From Idiomarina aquatica (GTDB taxonomy: Bacteria; Pseudomonadota; Gammaproteobacteria; Enterobacterales; Alteromonadaceae), in the NCBI RefSeq assembly GCF_003987185.1, contig NZ_PIPS01000002.1:62001-126000 (forward strand): a stretch of 64,000 nucleotides of DNA. Reading direction: 5' to 3'. The notes below the pieces were generated by a model. It saw only the letters and a program-made list of their open reading frames with translations. It was not told where the DNA came from and did no database searches. Below are positions 1 through 9,488 of the stretch, one piece after another (position 1 is the stretch's first letter; the number at the start of each line of letters is the position of its first letter). A program made the translations under genes and the position numbers.

Positions 1-2
1 AT

Positions 3-842
3 GAGCGAGTAAAAACCGCCCGTTTTCGTGAAACTGTGTTGCTGGATGTGCTGTTCGTCAGTAGCAACAATCCGGACTTTGATAACTTTGGCGCCGATCC
101 TAAGCGTGTCGCTGAATTTGAGGATAATGGGCAGGGCTACGATGAAGTCCCCGGGGATGGAGTGTTCACCGGGCGCTTTGCGTTAGATCTTGTCCCCGGC
201 GAGTACATACCGACTTACCAGCTTGAAACACCGTTGTACGAGCGTTCGTTTGAGGATAATCCTGTTATCGTAGAAGCGCAGCCAATCACATTTGAGTTTG
301 AGCTCAGTGAAGAGCGTGGTGCGGATAACGTGTTAAAGGTTAAGGTGAACGATGCCTTAATTCGTCCGAAGAGCGTAGCCATTAACGGCATCATTAGTTA
401 CCCCAATGGCGAGGAGCGACGATTTTCGGTAACGCAAATCGAAAAATTCCCGCATGCCGTGCCGTTGGACAACCTTGCTTATGGCAAGCACCGGGTTGAA
501 CTGTCGGTCTTTGCGACCTCGCAACAAGGACGAGAGATTGAGTTAGCACTGGATGATTTGAGTTTTATTTCGGTAGAGCCGGTTAAAAAGCTCAGCGCGG
601 CCGAGCGAGCTGAACAGGCCCGACAGGAAGCCGAGCGTCAGGCAGCCATCGAACGTCAGCAACGCGAGGCTGAAGAGCGCCAATTGATGATTAATTTACT
701 CATTGTGGTCATCATTAATGTTATTTTAATCGCCGCGGCCATTTTATGGGTCTGGTGGAAACGTCGGCAGCGCAACAATCGGGCGCAGGCTGGTGCTGAA
801 AATAACGACAGTAATAAGGGCAAAATAGAAAAATCTGATTAA
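3..842 (+). CDS. TIGR03503-like membrane-anchored protein, 3' part
   Basis: The reading frame is open to the left edge, so the true start lies outside the window; an internal GTG at 36 is not a credible start because similarity-like sequence continues upstream. The visible part (about 279 residues) has a beta-rich extracytoplasmic region with an acidic EFEDNGQGYDEVPGDGVF stretch, a charged, Ala/Glu/Arg/Gln-rich coiled coil (encoded about 590-685), one membrane helix (about 687-760) and a short basic then polar tail. That layout fits the TIGR03503 family of Alteromonadales and Vibrionales as I remember it; the family function is not known to me. It probably sits in the inner membrane with its large domain in the periplasm. 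It ends 68 bases before the tRNA promoter. Family call is from memory of its sequence style, so moderate. Confidence 0.6.
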   Translation, partial: ERVKTARFRETVLLDVLFVSSNNPDFDNFGADPKRVAEFEDNGQGYDEVPGDGVFTGRFALDLVPGEYIPTYQLETPLYERSFEDNPVIVEAQPITFEFELSEERGADNVLKVKVNDALIRPKSVAINGIISYPNGEERRFSVTQIEKFPHAVPLDNLAYGKHRVELSVFATSQQGREIELALDDLSFISVEPVKKLSAAERAEQARQEAERQAAIERQQREAEERQLMINLLIVVIINVILIAAAILWVWWKRRQRNNRAQAGAENNDSNKGKIEKSD

Positions 843-909
843 AAAAGCGGTAATCTGAGTAATATTCAGTCAAACGGTCATTTTGTTTAAAAATTTATGA
901 AAAAAAGGG

Positions 910-938
910 TTGACTGTTTTGCCCCTCGCTCGTAATAT
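910..938 (+). promoter_or_regulatory. Promoter of the tRNA-Asp pair
   Basis: TTGACT at 910-915 and TAATAT at 933-938 are separated by 17 bases. A GC-rich stretch (cgccgcg) follows the -10 box, the kind of discriminator typical of stringently controlled stable-RNA promoters. The first tRNA begins 43 bases after the -10 box. Confidence 0.75.
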
Positions 939-980
939 TCACGCCGCGTTGAGGGGAGAGCCTCAACAGCGGTTAAGTGT

Positions 981-1057
981 GGAGCGGTAGTTCAGTTGGT
1001 TAGAATGCCGGCCTGTCACGCCGGAGGTCGCGGGTTCGAGTCCCGTCCGCTCCGCCA
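981..1057 (+). tRNA. tRNA-Asp(GTC), first copy
   Basis: The 77 bases fold as a complete cloverleaf: acceptor GGAGCGG pairs with CCGCTCC, the anticodon arm GCCTGTCACGC presents GTC, the T arm carries GGTTCGAGTCC, and CCA is encoded. It is identical to the second copy 44 bases downstream. Confidence 0.97.
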
Positions 1058-1101
1058 CCTTAACCTCGACCTTTACCCAAAGGTCACCACATCTCAGATG
1101 T

Positions 1102-1178
1102 GGAGCGGTAGTTCAGTTGGTTAGAATGCCGGCCTGTCACGCCGGAGGTCGCGGGTTCGAGTCCCGTCCGCTCCGCCA
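1102..1178 (+). tRNA. tRNA-Asp(GTC), second copy
   Basis: This is base-for-base the same as the first tRNA-Asp, with anticodon GTC and encoded CCA. The two lie in tandem with no promoter-like sequence between them, so they should be processed from one transcript ending at the hairpin at 1183-1211. Confidence 0.97.
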
Positions 1179-1182
1179 TCTC

Positions 1183-1211
1183 AAAAAACACGCCTTCGAG
1201 CGTGTTTTTTT
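1183..1211 (+). terminator. Rho-independent terminator of tRNA operon
   Basis: ACACGC (1188-1193) pairs with GCGTGT (1200-1205) around a six-base loop, followed by a T run; the A run before the stem extends the pairing and could let it work on the other strand as well. Confidence 0.85.
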
Positions 1212-1343
1212 GTTTTTGTCCTCTGTATCTGCAACATCCATTTACCGTTTATTTGCGCTTTTCTGCCGTGCAGCTCTTGAGCCTGGCGCCATCCGCGACT
1301 AGAGTATTGGCGCACTTAATTATAATCCAGCGGGAGAATACCA

Positions 1344-3530
1344 ATGCGTAAAACATTAGTTGCCGTTGCCATTGGCGCAGCTGTATCACTGAGCGCGTGT
1401 AGCGACAATGAGCAGCAAGCGACGGCCAATCAACAAACCGAACAACAAGCGGCCGAAGCAACTCAGCAGCCAGCAGAGCAGCAAAACCCATTTTTCACGG
1501 CGAGCACCTTGCAATACGAAGCGCCGGATTTCAATAAAATTAAGTTTGAACATTTTGCCCCAGCCTTCGAAAGAGGCATGGCAGAACACATGGCAGAAAT
1601 TGAGGCCATTGCCAACAATTCCGAGCAGCCAACGTTCGAAAACACCATCGTCGCGATGGAAAAATCAGGCGCTATCCTCAATCGCGTGAGCTCAGTGTTC
1701 TATAACCTGTCGTCGTCGCACTCCAACGATGATATTCGTGCCTTGCAAGCTGAGCTGGCACCAAAAATGGCCGCTCACAGCGACAACATCAGTCTTAATG
1801 CGAATTTATTTGCACGGGTAAAAAGTTTGTATGAGCAGCGTGATGAGCTGAACCTGGATGCGGAAAGCCTGCGTCTGTTAGAAGAAACGTACAAAGATTT
1901 TGTTCGTTCGGGCGCGCAGTTGAATGAGCAAGAGAAAGCGCAAATTCGTGAAGTGAACGAACAGCTTTCCAGTCTGACCAATGAATTCCGTGACGGACTG
2001 ATGTCACTGACTCAGGAAACCGTTGTCTTCGTTGAGGACAAAGCAGAGTTGGCAGGCCTTAGCGACAGCCAAATTCAAAGCCTGGCGAACGCCGCAAAGA
2101 GCCGGGACAAAGACGGCCAGTACGCGATTGTTTTGACCAACACCACACGCCAGTCGATTTTGGCTGATCTGGAAAATCGTGAATTGCGTCAGCGTATTTG
2201 GGAAGCGTCAGCTAACCGTGGTACCGGCAATACCGAAACCGATCAGAATCCATTAGTACAGCAACTGGTAAAATTGCGTGCTGAGAAAGCCAGCCTGCTT
2301 GGTTATGACAGCTGGGGCGACTATGTACTGGAAAGCAACATGGCCGGTAACCCTGAAGCCGCTAAAAAAATGTTGCGGGATCTGGTGCCGGCGGTGGTAT
2401 CGAACGTAGAGCGTGAAGCGGCTGCGATTCAGGAAGCCATTGAAGCAGACGGCAAAGACTTTGAACTGAAGCCATGGGACTGGTTCTACTACGCAGAGAA
2501 AGTTCGTGCGGAGAAATACGCGTTAGATTCTGATGAAGTGAAAAAATACTTCGAGTTTAACCGTGTATTGGAAGACGGTGTGTTCTATGCGATGGGTGAG
2601 CTGTTCGGTATCACCTTTAAAGAACGCAGCGACATTCCGGTTTATCAGGAAGACGTAAAAGTCTACGAAGTGTTTGACGTAGACGGCAGCAGCCTTGGCC
2701 TGTTCTACGCTGATTACTTTGCTCGCGACAGCAAACGTGGCGGCGCCTGGATGAGCTCGTTCCGTTCGCAATCCGGGCTGATGAATCAGAAGCCGGTTAT
2801 TTTGAACAACATGAACATCACCCGTGCACCAGAAGGTGAGCCAACGTTCCTGAGCTTTGATGAAGTATCGACCATGTTCCATGAAATGGGCCATGCTCTG
2901 CACGGTATGTTCTCGGACGTAAAATACCCGTCACTGGCAGGTACCGCAGTATCACGTGACTATGTTGAGTTCCCGTCGACCTTCCAGGAAGACTGGATGC
3001 TGAACGAGAAAGTGATCAATAACTTCGCTAAACATTATGAAACCGGCGAGCAGATCCCTCAGGAGCTGCTGGACAAAGTGCTGGCTGCCCGTAATTTCAA
3101 CCAAGGTTTTGATACTCTTGAGTACGTTGCCGCGGCATTGCTTGACCTCGAATACCACACTATCGAGCCAGGCACTGAAATTGCTGATGTTCAGGCATTT
3201 GAGCAAGAAGCGCTGGAGCGTAATGGCGTTGCGGTTGAAGCCGTACCACCGCGTTATCGTTCAACCTACTTTGCGCACGTATTCGCGGGCGGCTACTCGG
3301 CAGGTTACTACGCTTATATGTGGAGTGAAGTACTGGCAGCTGATGCGTTCAAACACATGAACAATAATGGTGGTTTGACGCTGGAAAACGGCCAGGCATT
3401 CCGTAAAGAAATCCTGTCGCAGGGCAACAGCAAAGACCCTATGCAACAGTACATCGACTGGCGTGGTCAGGAACCAACCGTTGAAGCTCTGCTGGAGCGT
3501 CGCGGCTTAACCGACCCATCCATCGATTAA
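1344..3530 (+). CDS. dcp: M3 family oligopeptidase / peptidyl-dipeptidase, lipoprotein
   Basis: A 728-residue zinc metallopeptidase of family M3, which removes dipeptides or cleaves short peptides. The zinc site is visible: H513-E514-x-x-H517 in FHEMGHALHG, with E542 about 25 residues later as third ligand, and the whole thimet-oligopeptidase fold length is present. The amino end is a lipoprotein signal (basic residues, hydrophobic stretch, LSAC lipobox with Cys about residue 19) followed by a Gln/Ala-rich linker, so the enzyme should be anchored in the cell envelope facing the periplasm, unlike the cytoplasmic E. coli Dcp. The ATG at 1344 has a GGGAGAA Shine-Dalgarno sequence upstream. It is monocistronic, with tRNAs upstream and a strong terminator downstream. 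Whether it is a dipeptidyl carboxypeptidase or an oligopeptidase A-like enzyme cannot be settled here. Confidence 0.9.
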   Translation: MRKTLVAVAIGAAVSLSACSDNEQQATANQQTEQQAAEATQQPAEQQNPFFTASTLQYEAPDFNKIKFEHFAPAFERGMAEHMAEIEAIANNSEQPTFENTIVAMEKSGAILNRVSSVFYNLSSSHSNDDIRALQAELAPKMAAHSDNISLNANLFARVKSLYEQRDELNLDAESLRLLEETYKDFVRSGAQLNEQEKAQIREVNEQLSSLTNEFRDGLMSLTQETVVFVEDKAELAGLSDSQIQSLANAAKSRDKDGQYAIVLTNTTRQSILADLENRELRQRIWEASANRGTGNTETDQNPLVQQLVKLRAEKASLLGYDSWGDYVLESNMAGNPEAAKKMLRDLVPAVVSNVEREAAAIQEAIEADGKDFELKPWDWFYYAEKVRAEKYALDSDEVKKYFEFNRVLEDGVFYAMGELFGITFKERSDIPVYQEDVKVYEVFDVDGSSLGLFYADYFARDSKRGGAWMSSFRSQSGLMNQKPVILNNMNITRAPEGEPTFLSFDEVSTMFHEMGHALHGMFSDVKYPSLAGTAVSRDYVEFPSTFQEDWMLNEKVINNFAKHYETGEQIPQELLDKVLAARNFNQGFDTLEYVAAALLDLEYHTIEPGTEIADVQAFEQEALERNGVAVEAVPPRYRSTYFAHVFAGGYSAGYYAYMWSEVLAADAFKHMNNNGGLTLENGQAFRKEILSQGNSKDPMQQYIDWRGQEPTVEALLERRGLTDPSID

Positions 3531-3566
3531 GTAAAAATGTCACCCTGTTGGTAAAACAGGGATGCG

Positions 3567-3607
3567 AAAAAAAGCCACTGGCGTTACTATCGTCAGTGGC
3601 TTTTTTA
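3567..3607 (+). terminator. Terminator after dcp
   Basis: AAGCCACTG pairs with CAGTGGCTT around a 13-base loop, flanked by an A run on the left and T6 on the right, so it may work in both directions. Confidence 0.85.
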
Positions 3608-3650
3608 TTGGCTGGTGTTAACGCAATCAAGTTATTCTTAAGGAATCGCA

Positions 3651-4943
3651 ATGGCGGAACGCATTGTTGTGGTAGGAGGTGGTGCCGGCGGCCTCGAGTT
3701 GGCAACCGAATTGGGTCGTAAGCTCGGCAAAAAACGCCGCGCAGAAATCATTTTGATTGATCGCAACAGTACCCATGTCTGGAAGCCGTTGCTGCACGAG
3801 GTGGCCTCGGGCGCGCTCGACTCCAGACTGGCTGAACTCGATTATCGTGGACAGGGCGCCCGAACCGGCTTTCGGTTTCTGGTTGGCACACTGGAACACA
3901 TTGATCGGAAAGAAAAAACGCTACAGTTGGCGGCGATCAAAGAAGATGGTGAAGAAGTCCTGGCAGCTCGTACCGTACACTACGATAAACTGGTCTTGTC
4001 GGTCGGCAGTGTGACCGCCGATTTTGGTGTAGAAGGCGTGCCCGAGCACTGTTTTTTCCTCGACTCGACGGCACAGGCTGATAAGTTTCATCACGAACTG
4101 CTGAACGAATTTCTGCGCGTTAACCAGGCGCTTGAAGACGGCGACGAACAAACATTGGATATCGCCATAGTGGGTGGTGGAGCCACCGGTGTGGAACTGG
4201 CGGCCGAGCTGGTGCATTCGGTGTCGCTATTGAATATCTATGGCCTCACTCACCTTGACCGTCAACACCTTAACGTGACGCTGGTTGAGGCGGGACCAAG
4301 GCTACTCCCGGCTTTACCGGAAGGACTTGCACACCGGGTGCAACAAAAGCTGGAGTCATTGGGGATTACCGTAATTCTGGGCAATCCGGCGGTAAGAGCA
4401 AGCCGTGAGGGCTTGCAACTGAAGGACGAGACACCGGTAGCGGCCAATTTGATGGTTTGGGCAGCGGGCATTCGGGCGCCGGAGTTTCTGTCGAAACTGG
4501 GGCTGGAAACGCGCAAGAATCATCAGTTATTGGTTAACGACTATTTACAGACAACGACGGACGATGCCGTTTATGCGATCGGCGATTGTGCGGCTTGTGC
4601 CATTGATGATGAGCGCTTTGTACCACCGCGGGCGCAGTCGGCTCATCAAATGGCAAAGCGCCTGGCGGCAAACTTTATTCGCGAAAACAAAGGTAAGTCT
4701 GCCAAGCCCTTTGTGTACAAAGATCGCGGTTCACTGGTGTCACTCAGTCGCTTCTCTGCGGTTGGAAACCTCATGCAAAGCAAGAGTTTATCGATGTCGA
4801 TTGAAGGCACGCTGGCACGCTACGCTTACGCCAGCCTTTATCGTATGCATCAGCGGGCGTTGCATGGTTGGTGGAAAATGCTGATGATCATTACGGTGGA
4901 TAAACTCAACCATGCGGTGAAGCCGCGCCTCAAGTTGCACTGA
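3651..4943 (+). CDS. ndh: NADH dehydrogenase, type II (NDH-2)
   Basis: A 430-residue single-subunit flavoprotein that passes electrons from NADH to quinone without pumping protons, at the inner face of the membrane. The amino-terminal FAD dinucleotide fold is seen as VVGGGAGGLELATELG (residues 7-22) and the NADH fold as GGGATGVELAAEL near residue 175. Further family blocks are WKPLLHEVASG, LMVWAAGIRAPEFL, YAIGDCAAC (second FAD-contacting site) and the carboxy end YRMHQRALHGWWK...RPRLKLH, which matches E. coli Ndh closely. ATG at 3651 is preceded by TAAGGA. It stands between the dcp terminator and dnaE and appears to be its own unit. Confidence 0.95.
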   Translation: MAERIVVVGGGAGGLELATELGRKLGKKRRAEIILIDRNSTHVWKPLLHEVASGALDSRLAELDYRGQGARTGFRFLVGTLEHIDRKEKTLQLAAIKEDGEEVLAARTVHYDKLVLSVGSVTADFGVEGVPEHCFFLDSTAQADKFHHELLNEFLRVNQALEDGDEQTLDIAIVGGGATGVELAAELVHSVSLLNIYGLTHLDRQHLNVTLVEAGPRLLPALPEGLAHRVQQKLESLGITVILGNPAVRASREGLQLKDETPVAANLMVWAAGIRAPEFLSKLGLETRKNHQLLVNDYLQTTTDDAVYAIGDCAACAIDDERFVPPRAQSAHQMAKRLAANFIRENKGKSAKPFVYKDRGSLVSLSRFSAVGNLMQSKSLSMSIEGTLARYAYASLYRMHQRALHGWWKMLMIITVDKLNHAVKPRLKLH

Positions 4944-5018
4944 CGGCGGTGCGGTATCCTCGACGGCCGTTATGCTTTAAGGCACAATAGGCACTAACAC
5001 AACAACCATAAAAATTTC

Positions 5019-8000
5019 ATGACTGGCGATACCAACTTCGTTCATCTGCGCATTCACAGCGATTTCTCTATGATTGATGGCCTGACCAAAATCGGGCCGA
5101 TCTGTCAGGGCGTGGCTGAGGCCGGCATGCCGGCGATGGCGTTGACCGATCAAATGAATTTCTGTGGGCTGGTTCAATATTATGGCGCGGCGCACAAACA
5201 GGGGCTTAAACCGATTGTGGGCTGTGATCTTTGGGTACAAAGTGACTACCCGCAAGGTGAAGTGTTCCGGTTGACAGCACTGGCGCTGAACAACACCGGC
5301 TATCAGCAATTGATCCAACTGGTTTCGAAAGCCTATTTACGTGGCCACGTCGGCGATAAACCGGTTATCGATAAAGACTGGTTGATTGAGCACAACGAAG
5401 GGGTACTGTTGCTGTCCGGCGCCCGTGAAGGGGATGTCGGACGGGCATTACTGAAGGGGCATTCGGAGGCGTTGCAACAGTGCCTGGCATTTTACCAGCG
5501 CTATTTTCCGGACCGTTACTACCTTGAGTTGATTCGTACCGGCCGCCCTGACGAAGAAGATTACCTGCATAAAGCCGTGGCCGTAGCCGGTGAATACCAG
5601 TTACCGGTGGTTGCGACCAACGAAGTGGTGTTTTTAAAAGAGGAAAACTTTGAGGCCCACGAAATTCGTGTTGCCATTCATGATGGCTACCAACTGGGTG
5701 ATAAACGGCGGCCGAAAAAATACTCGGCACAACAGTATTTGCGCTCGGCAGAAGAGATGCAGACGTTGTTCGCGGATTTGCCGGAAGCGTTACAAAACAC
5801 CGTAGAAATCGCTAAGCGCTGTAACGTCACCATTCGCCTGGGTGAGTATTTCCTGCCGGAATTCCCGACCGGCGACCTCAGTACCGAAGACTTTCTGGTT
5901 AAAGTGTCACAAGAAGGTCTGGAAGAGCGTCTGGCGTTTTTATTTCCTGACCCGGACGAGCGGGCACGGCGACGTCCGGAATACGACGAGCGTCTCCAGA
6001 CTGAGTTGAACGTTATCAACCAAATGGGTTTCCCGGGTTACTTCCTAATCGTTATGGAATTTATCCAGTGGAGTAAGGACAATGGCATTCCGGTAGGGCC
6101 CGGACGTGGTTCCGGTGCTGGTTCACTGGTCGCTTATGCGTTAAAAATTACCGATCTGGACCCGTTGGAATTTGACCTGCTGTTCGAACGTTTTCTAAAC
6201 CCTGAACGGGTATCGATGCCCGACTTTGACGTCGACTTTTGTATGGATCGTCGTGATGAAGTCATCGATCACGTGGCCGACTTGTACGGCCGTGATGCGG
6301 TATCGCAGATCATTACGTTCGGTACCATGGCGGCGAAGGCATCGATTCGCGATGTCGGGCGAGTGCTGGGTCACCCCTATGGTTTTGTTGACGGGATTTC
6401 CAAATTGGTGCCCGGCGACCCCGGTATGACCCTGGCAAAAGCCTTCCAGCAAGTGCCTGAACTGGGTGAGCGCTACGATCAGGACGAGGAAGTCAAAGAG
6501 CTGATCGATTTTGCGCGGATCCTGGAAGGCGTCACCCGTAACGCCGGCAAGCATGCTGGTGGGGTAGTCATCTCGCCCACCACCATTACTGATTTTGCGG
6601 CGTTGTATTGCGACGATGAAGGCAAAAACCCGGTCACTCAGTTTGATAAAAACGACGTTGAGTCCGCGGGTCTGGTGAAATTTGACTTTCTTGGCTTGCG
6701 AACCTTGACCATCATTCAGTGGGCGCTGGACATGGTCAATGCCCGACATCAACGTGACGGCAAGCCGCTGGTTGATATCAATGCGATACCGCTGGATGAC
6801 CCGCAATGCTTTAAGATTTTAAAGCGAGCTGAAACGACCGCGGTATTCCAGTTGGAATCCGCGGGCATGAAAAAATTGATTTTACGCCTGTTGCCGGACA
6901 GCTTTGAAGACATTATCGCCCTGGTGGCGCTGTTTCGACCGGGACCACTGGAATCGGGCATGGTGGACAACTTTATCGACCGTAAGCATGGCCGTGAAGA
7001 AGTTTCCTATCCCGACGCCACCTATCAGCACGACTGCCTGAAACCGATATTGGAGCCGACCTACGGGGTTATTTTGTATCAGGAACAGGTGATGCAGGTC
7101 GCGCAGGTGATGGCCGGTTACTCATTGGGGGCGGCCGACCTATTGCGGCGCGCAATGGGTAAGAAAAAACCCGAAGAAATGGCCAAACAGCGGGATATCT
7201 TCCGTGAGGGCGCGGCGAAAAATAACATCGACCCAGAACTGGCGATGAAAATCTTCGACCTGGTGGAAAAGTTCGCCGGGTATGGTTTTAATAAATCGCA
7301 CTCGGCCGCCTACGCGTTGGTTTCTTATCAGACGCTGTGGATGAAAACCCATTATCCGGCGGAGTTCATGGCGGCGGTTATGTCCGCGGATATGGACAAT
7401 ACCGATAAGATTGTGACACTGGCGGACGAATGCGAGCGCATGGGGCTGAAGCTGTTGCCGCCGGATGTCAATAAAGGTCAGTATAAATTCACCGTCGATG
7501 AACAGGGACGCGTGGTTTATGGCATTGGCGCCATAAAAGGCGTAGGTGAAGGCCCGATTGAAGCGATCATTGAGGCGCGTGAGCAGGGTGGTGCTTTTAC
7601 TGATCTATTTGATTTTTGCTGTCGGGTCGATTTAAAACGCCTGAATAAACGGGTGATGGAGCGACTGATCCGCGGCGGAGCCATGGATAACCTCGGGCCT
7701 CATCGGGCAACCTTAATGGCCTCGTTGGAAAAGGCCATGCGTCAGGCGGAACAGCACCATAAGGCTGAGAGTATTGGCCAGAGCGATATGTTTGGCGTGT
7801 TAACCACCGAACCTGAGGCCGTTGAGCACGAGTTTGTTAACGTTAAACCCTGGCCGGAAGCGGTTTGGCTGGAAGGCGAGCGGGAAACTCTGGGGCTGTA
7901 TCTGACCGGCCACCCGATCAATCGTTTTCGCAAGGAATTACGGCATTACGTTGCTGGCTTCTTATCGGAAGTGAACGAAACGCGCAAAAATGAGCTGGTT

Positions 8001-8498
8001 GCTATCGCTGGCCTGGTCATTGATGTGCGGGTCATTGTCAACAAGCGTGGACAGCGCTTCGCGGTAGTAACGTTAGACGATAAAAGCGCGCGCATGGATG
8101 TAATGCTTTATAGTAACGAGTACGATAGTTTCCAACATTTACTCGAAAAAGACAGAATTTTGTGGGCAAAAGGGGAGGTACGATTTGATAACTTCTCCGG
8201 TGGTAATAGAATGATAGCCCGTGAAGTGATGAGTATTGATCAGGCGCGGGAGAGTTTCCTGCGTCATATCGCCATTACCGTGACCAGTGAACAGTTAAAA
8301 AATGGCATGGCCGCCAAGTTGCAAAATGAATTGCAACCCTATGCGCAAGGAACTTGCCCGTTACTGATTCATTTTAAGGGCGACAAGGCGAATGCGACGT
8401 TACGAGCCGGGCCTCAATGGTATGTGCGCCCGGCTGACGAATTAATACACCATTTAAGAGAGCTGCTGGGTGAGCAGTGGGTCTCGTTAGAATTTTAA
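5019..8498 (+). CDS. dnaE: DNA polymerase III alpha subunit
   Basis: The 1159-residue replicative polymerase, type DnaE1. The amino-terminal PHP domain starts at once ([18 protein letters not shown]), the palm carries the catalytic aspartates D402 and D404 in PDFDVDF and D556 in [11 protein letters not shown], the finger segment includes the [10 protein letters not shown] block, then the helix-hairpin-helix, an OB domain (about residues 990-1080) and the tau-binding tail. Length equals the E. coli protein. ATG at 5019 is the first start in frame. The 3' end is 15 bases from accA, so the two are probably co-transcribed. In E. coli lpxB and rnhB precede dnaE; here ndh does, and rnhB is some 21 kb away. 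Confidence 0.98.
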   Translation: MTGDTNFVHLRIHSDFSMIDGLTKIGPICQGVAEAGMPAMALTDQMNFCGLVQYYGAAHKQGLKPIVGCDLWVQSDYPQGEVFRLTALALNNTGYQQLIQLVSKAYLRGHVGDKPVIDKDWLIEHNEGVLLLSGAREGDVGRALLKGHSEALQQCLAFYQRYFPDRYYLELIRTGRPDEEDYLHKAVAVAGEYQLPVVATNEVVFLKEENFEAHEIRVAIHDGYQLGDKRRPKKYSAQQYLRSAEEMQTLFADLPEALQNTVEIAKRCNVTIRLGEYFLPEFPTGDLSTEDFLVKVSQEGLEERLAFLFPDPDERARRRPEYDERLQTELNVINQMGFPGYFLIVMEFIQWSKDNGIPVGPGRGSGAGSLVAYALKITDLDPLEFDLLFERFLNPERVSMPDFDVDFCMDRRDEVIDHVADLYGRDAVSQIITFGTMAAKASIRDVGRVLGHPYGFVDGISKLVPGDPGMTLAKAFQQVPELGERYDQDEEVKELIDFARILEGVTRNAGKHAGGVVISPTTITDFAALYCDDEGKNPVTQFDKNDVESAGLVKFDFLGLRTLTIIQWALDMVNARHQRDGKPLVDINAIPLDDPQCFKILKRAETTAVFQLESAGMKKLILRLLPDSFEDIIALVALFRPGPLESGMVDNFIDRKHGREEVSYPDATYQHDCLKPILEPTYGVILYQEQVMQVAQVMAGYSLGAADLLRRAMGKKKPEEMAKQRDIFREGAAKNNIDPELAMKIFDLVEKFAGYGFNKSHSAAYALVSYQTLWMKTHYPAEFMAAVMSADMDNTDKIVTLADECERMGLKLLPPDVNKGQYKFTVDEQGRVVYGIGAIKGVGEGPIEAIIEAREQGGAFTDLFDFCCRVDLKRLNKRVMERLIRGGAMDNLGPHRATLMASLEKAMRQAEQHHKAESIGQSDMFGVLTTEPEAVEHEFVNVKPWPEAVWLEGERETLGLYLTGHPINRFRKELRHYVAGFLSEVNETRKNELVAIAGLVIDVRVIVNKRGQRFAVVTLDDKSARMDVMLYSNEYDSFQHLLEKDRILWAKGEVRFDNFSGGNRMIAREVMSIDQARESFLRHIAITVTSEQLKNGMAAKLQNELQPYAQGTCPLLIHFKGDKANATLRAGPQWYVRPADELIHHLRELLGEQWVSLEF

Positions 8499-8513
8499 AG
8501 GAATTGGTAGCGA

Positions 8514-9470
8514 ATGAGCCTGAACTTTTTGGATTTTGAACAACCCATTGCCGAGCTGGAAGCGCAGATCGAAGAACTAAAAAGTGTCGGCGAGCGTGGG
8601 GCATTGGATATTAATATCGAAGAGGAAATCCAACGTCTGACAAATAAAAGCCGTGAGCTGACGGAAAAGATTTTCTCAGAGCTTGGCGCCTGGCAGGTCG
8701 CTCAGCTAGCACGCCATCCGCTGCGTCCTTATACACTGGATTATATCCCGCGTATTTTTACCGAGTTTGATGAGCTGGCAGGGGATCGTACTTACGCCAA
8801 TGATGAAGCCATCGTTGGTGGTATTGCGCGGTTAAACGATGAACCCGTCATGGTTATCGGGCAACAGAAAGGCCGCGAAACTAAAGATAAAATACGCCGC
8901 AATTTTGGCATGCCAAAGCCGGAAGGGTATCGCAAAGCGTTACGTCTGATGGAAACGGCCGAACGTTTTAAAATGCCCATTGTAACCTTCATTGATACGC
9001 CGGGTGCCTATCCGGGGATTGGCGCCGAAGAGCGCGGGCAGAGTGAGGCCATTGCCCGCAACCTGAAAGTGATGTCGCGTCTTGGCGTGCCCATCGTTTG
9101 TACAGTGATTGGCGAGGGCGGCTCAGGCGGTGCTCTGGCCATTGGTGTCGGTGACAAAGTCAATATGCTGCAATACAGCACCTATTCGGTGATTTCACCG
9201 GAAGGCTGTGCGTCGATTCTTTGGAAGAGCGCCAGCAAAGCGCCGTTAGCAGCCGAAGCGATGGGCGTTACCGCGCAACGCAGTAAACAATTGGGGCTTA
9301 TTGATACCGTTATTGCTGAGCCGCTTGGCGGCGCACACCGCGATATGGACGCAATGGCACAGTCCCTGAAGGAACGTCTGGTCACTGACCTGAATGACCT
9401 GCGCGGCTTGGAGCGCAGCGAATTACTCGATCGCCGCTATCAGAAACTTATGTCGTTTGGCTACTGCTAG
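8514..9470 (+). CDS. accA: Acetyl-CoA carboxylase carboxyltransferase subunit alpha
   Basis: A 318-residue subunit that, with AccD, transfers the carboxyl group from carboxybiotin to acetyl-CoA in the first step of fatty-acid synthesis. Typical blocks are [19 protein letters not shown] at the start, [19 protein letters not shown], the CoA-binding [18 protein letters not shown] and the oxyanion-hole segment [16 protein letters not shown] 8514 has an AAAGGA signal upstream and lies 15 bases after dnaE; tilS starts 18 bases after accA. Full length, nothing missing. Confidence 0.98.
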   Translation: MSLNFLDFEQPIAELEAQIEELKSVGERGALDINIEEEIQRLTNKSRELTEKIFSELGAWQVAQLARHPLRPYTLDYIPRIFTEFDELAGDRTYANDEAIVGGIARLNDEPVMVIGQQKGRETKDKIRRNFGMPKPEGYRKALRLMETAERFKMPIVTFIDTPGAYPGIGAEERGQSEAIARNLKVMSRLGVPIVCTVIGEGGSGGALAIGVGDKVNMLQYSTYSVISPEGCASILWKSASKAPLAAEAMGVTAQRSKQLGLIDTVIAEPLGGAHRDMDAMAQSLKERLVTDLNDLRGLERSELLDRRYQKLMSFGYC

Positions 9471-9488
9471 TACCGAACGTTGGCGACT

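Noticed and set aside
1117-1302. 61-residue open frame on the plus strand
   Set aside because: It reads through the second tRNA-Asp and its terminator; no ribosome-binding site.
6195-6806. 203-residue minus-strand frame
   Set aside because: Antisense of the conserved polymerase core of dnaE; no signal for translation.
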